Positions 62,795 through 64,000 of a stretch of 64,000 bases of DNA are shown here, piece after piece. The notes under the pieces were generated by a model, which was given only the letters and a program-made list of their open reading frames with translations, searched no databases and was not told where the DNA came from. The stretch lies in the NCBI RefSeq assembly GCF_001439735.1, contig NZ_JYLN01000009.1, positions 1-64,000 on the forward strand, read 5' to 3'. Position 1 is the stretch's first letter. Each line of letters begins with the position of its first letter. The DNA comes from Pseudomonas paralactis. GTDB lineage: Bacteria > Pseudomonadota > Gammaproteobacteria > Pseudomonadales > Pseudomonadaceae. Position numbers and translations under genes: made by a program.

Positions 62795-64000
62795 ATGTAC
62801 CAACACTTTATCGAAGGCCTGCAACGCCTGGGCCGCGCACTGATGCTGCCGATCGCGATCCTGCCGATCGCCGGCTTGCTGCTGCGCCTGGGCGACACAG
62901 ACTTGCTCAATATCGCGGTGATGCACGACGCCGGGCAGGCGATCTTCGCCAACCTGGCGCTGATCTTCGCCATCGGCATTGCCGTGGGTTTTGCTCGCGA
63001 CAACAACGGCACCGCAGGCCTTGCCGGGGCGATTGGCTACCTGGTGATGATCTCCACACTCAAGGTGATGGACACGTCCATCAACATGGGCATGCTCGCC
63101 GGTATCGCCAGCGGCCTGATGGCGGGCGCGCTGTATAACCGCTTCAAAGACATCAAGCTGCCGGAGTACCTGGCGTTCTTTGGCGGGCGACGCTTTGTAC
63201 CGATTGTCACCGGTTTTTCGGCGGTGGGCCTGGGCGTAATCTTTGGCCTGATCTGGCCGCCGATCCAGCACGGCATCAACAGCTTCGGCGTGCTGCTGAT
63301 GGAAAGCGGCAGCCTGGGCGCGTTCGTGTTTGGCGTGTTCAACCGCCTGCTGATCGTCACCGGCTTGCACCACATCCTTAACAACATGGCCTGGTTCGTG
63401 TTCGGCAGCTTTACCGACCCGGTGACCGGCGCGGTGGTCACCGGTGACCTGACCCGCTACTTTGCTGGCGACCCCAAAGGCGGCCAGTTCATGACCGGCA
63501 TGTTCCCGGTGATGCTGTTCGGCCTGCCCGCCGCGTGCCTGGCGATGTACCGCAATGCGTTGCCAGAGCGGCGCAAAGTGATGGGCGGGATTTTCCTGTC
63601 GATGGCGCTGACCTCGTTCCTCACCGGGGTGACCGAACCGATTGAATTTGCCTTCATGTTCCTGGCGCCGTTCCTCTACTTGCTGCATGCACTGCTGACC
63701 GGCCTGTCGATGGCCGTGACCAATATGCTGAATATCCACCTCGGCTTTACCTTCTCCGGTGGTTTTATCGACATGGTGCTGGGCTGGGGCAAGTCCACCA
63801 ATGGCTGGCTGGTGGTACCGGTGGGCCTGGCCTACTCGGTGATCTACTACACGGTGTTCAGCTACTGCATCCGCCGCTTCAACCTGAAGACGCCGGGCCG
63901 TGAAGACATCCAGGTGGTGCAGGCTGAAGCGATGAGCGATAACCAGCGTGCGACGGCTTATATCCAGGCGTTGGGTGGGGCTGAGAACTTGCTGAGTGTG
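62795..64000 (+). CDS. nagE: PTS N-acetylglucosamine EIICB permease, 3' end cut by the window
   Basis: The ATG at 62795 (GGGAG upstream) opens a frame with no stop to the window end (402 codons). It starts MYQHFIEGLQRLGRALMLPI and has the EIIC marks LTSFLTGVTEPIEFAFMFLA and LHHILNNMAWFVFGSF; the start of EIIB is seen at the very end (ATAYIQALGGAENLLSV), before its Cys. It imports and phosphorylates GlcNAc. Confidence 0.95.
   Translation, partial: MYQHFIEGLQRLGRALMLPIAILPIAGLLLRLGDTDLLNIAVMHDAGQAIFANLALIFAIGIAVGFARDNNGTAGLAGAIGYLVMISTLKVMDTSINMGMLAGIASGLMAGALYNRFKDIKLPEYLAFFGGRRFVPIVTGFSAVGLGVIFGLIWPPIQHGINSFGVLLMESGSLGAFVFGVFNRLLIVTGLHHILNNMAWFVFGSFTDPVTGAVVTGDLTRYFAGDPKGGQFMTGMFPVMLFGLPAACLAMYRNALPERRKVMGGIFLSMALTSFLTGVTEPIEFAFMFLAPFLYLLHALLTGLSMAVTNMLNIHLGFTFSGGFIDMVLGWGKSTNGWLVVPVGLAYSVIYYTVFSYCIRRFNLKTPGREDIQVVQAEAMSDNQRATAYIQALGGAENLLSV

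Overview
This window is chromosomal DNA from a fluorescent Pseudomonas, most likely of the P. fluorescens group. The evidence is its GC-rich codon use, a ColRS system whose sensor residues match P. putida ColS, a gene order from recJ through thrC-hom-dsbC-xerD, rplS-trmD-rimM-rpsP, ffh and purT to a nag/PTS cluster that I recall from P. aeruginosa, and many REP/REPIN repeats (GAGCGAGCTTGCTCGCGA, GGGAGCTGGCTTGCC and GGGAGCGGGCTTGCC types). There is no prophage, insertion sequence, CRISPR array or conjugative module. It is almost entirely vertically inherited core genome.

Layout. 1-4.5 kb: a nitroreductase, then a three-gene lipoprotein/export operon (di-haem DUF1111 protein, imelysin-like lipoprotein, DUF1513 protein). 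4.6-11.4 kb: an envelope cluster, with colR-colS, a methyltransferase, inaA and a 75-residue membrane peptide on the minus strand, and an LTA-synthase-like enzyme and a PAP2 phosphatase on the plus strand. 11.4-12.1 kb: a gene-free stretch with a REPIN, a multi-hairpin element and three solo REPs. 12.1-16.7 kb: groES-groEL with a heat-shock-type promoter, fxsA, a HugZ-type haem protein and a DUF481 porin-like protein. 16.9-22.8 kb: an alkyltransferase-like protein, ampG, proS, a lipoprotein of unknown function and dinB. 23.1-23.5 kb: two identical initiator tRNA genes in tandem. 23.7-27.7 kb: mprF with a VirJ/AcvB-type hydrolase, probably a pair that makes and removes aminoacyl-phosphatidylglycerol. 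27.8-32 kb: recJ, yaeQ, a CoA-transferase and a DUF3509 protein. 32.1-37.8 kb: a Roc/Sad-like phosphorelay (LuxR-type regulator, REC-EAL protein, 1190-residue hybrid kinase). 37.9-50.9 kb: threonine synthesis, dsbC, xerD, a cation/proton antiporter, a thioesterase, the rpsP operon, ffh, and two membrane proteins of the ypjD/corC type. 51.2-57.1 kb: an MFS transporter, purT, a queuosine-precursor-type transporter, DUF1289, gamma-carbonic anhydrase, two NUDIX hydrolases and an L,D-transpeptidase-like protein. 57.2-64 kb: the N-acetylglucosamine operon (GntR regulator, nagA, SIS deaminase, EIIA-HPr-EI fusion, nagE cut by the window end).

The genes cooperate in a few clear modules. ColRS and its neighbours, MprF and its hydrolase, and the PAP2 and LTA-synthase-like enzymes all act on the charge and composition of the envelope. 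AmpG, the L,D-transpeptidase-like protein and the nag operon handle cell-wall fragments and amino sugars. No clearly new multi-gene system stands out. The places most worth a second look are the ColR-like motifs beside the two lipid-enzyme genes, the degenerate EAL domain in the Roc-like phosphorelay, the multi-hairpin intergenic element before groEL, and the paired inverted operators before the nag operon. All coordinates and motifs were read by eye; family names come from recognition of conserved motifs, not from searches.
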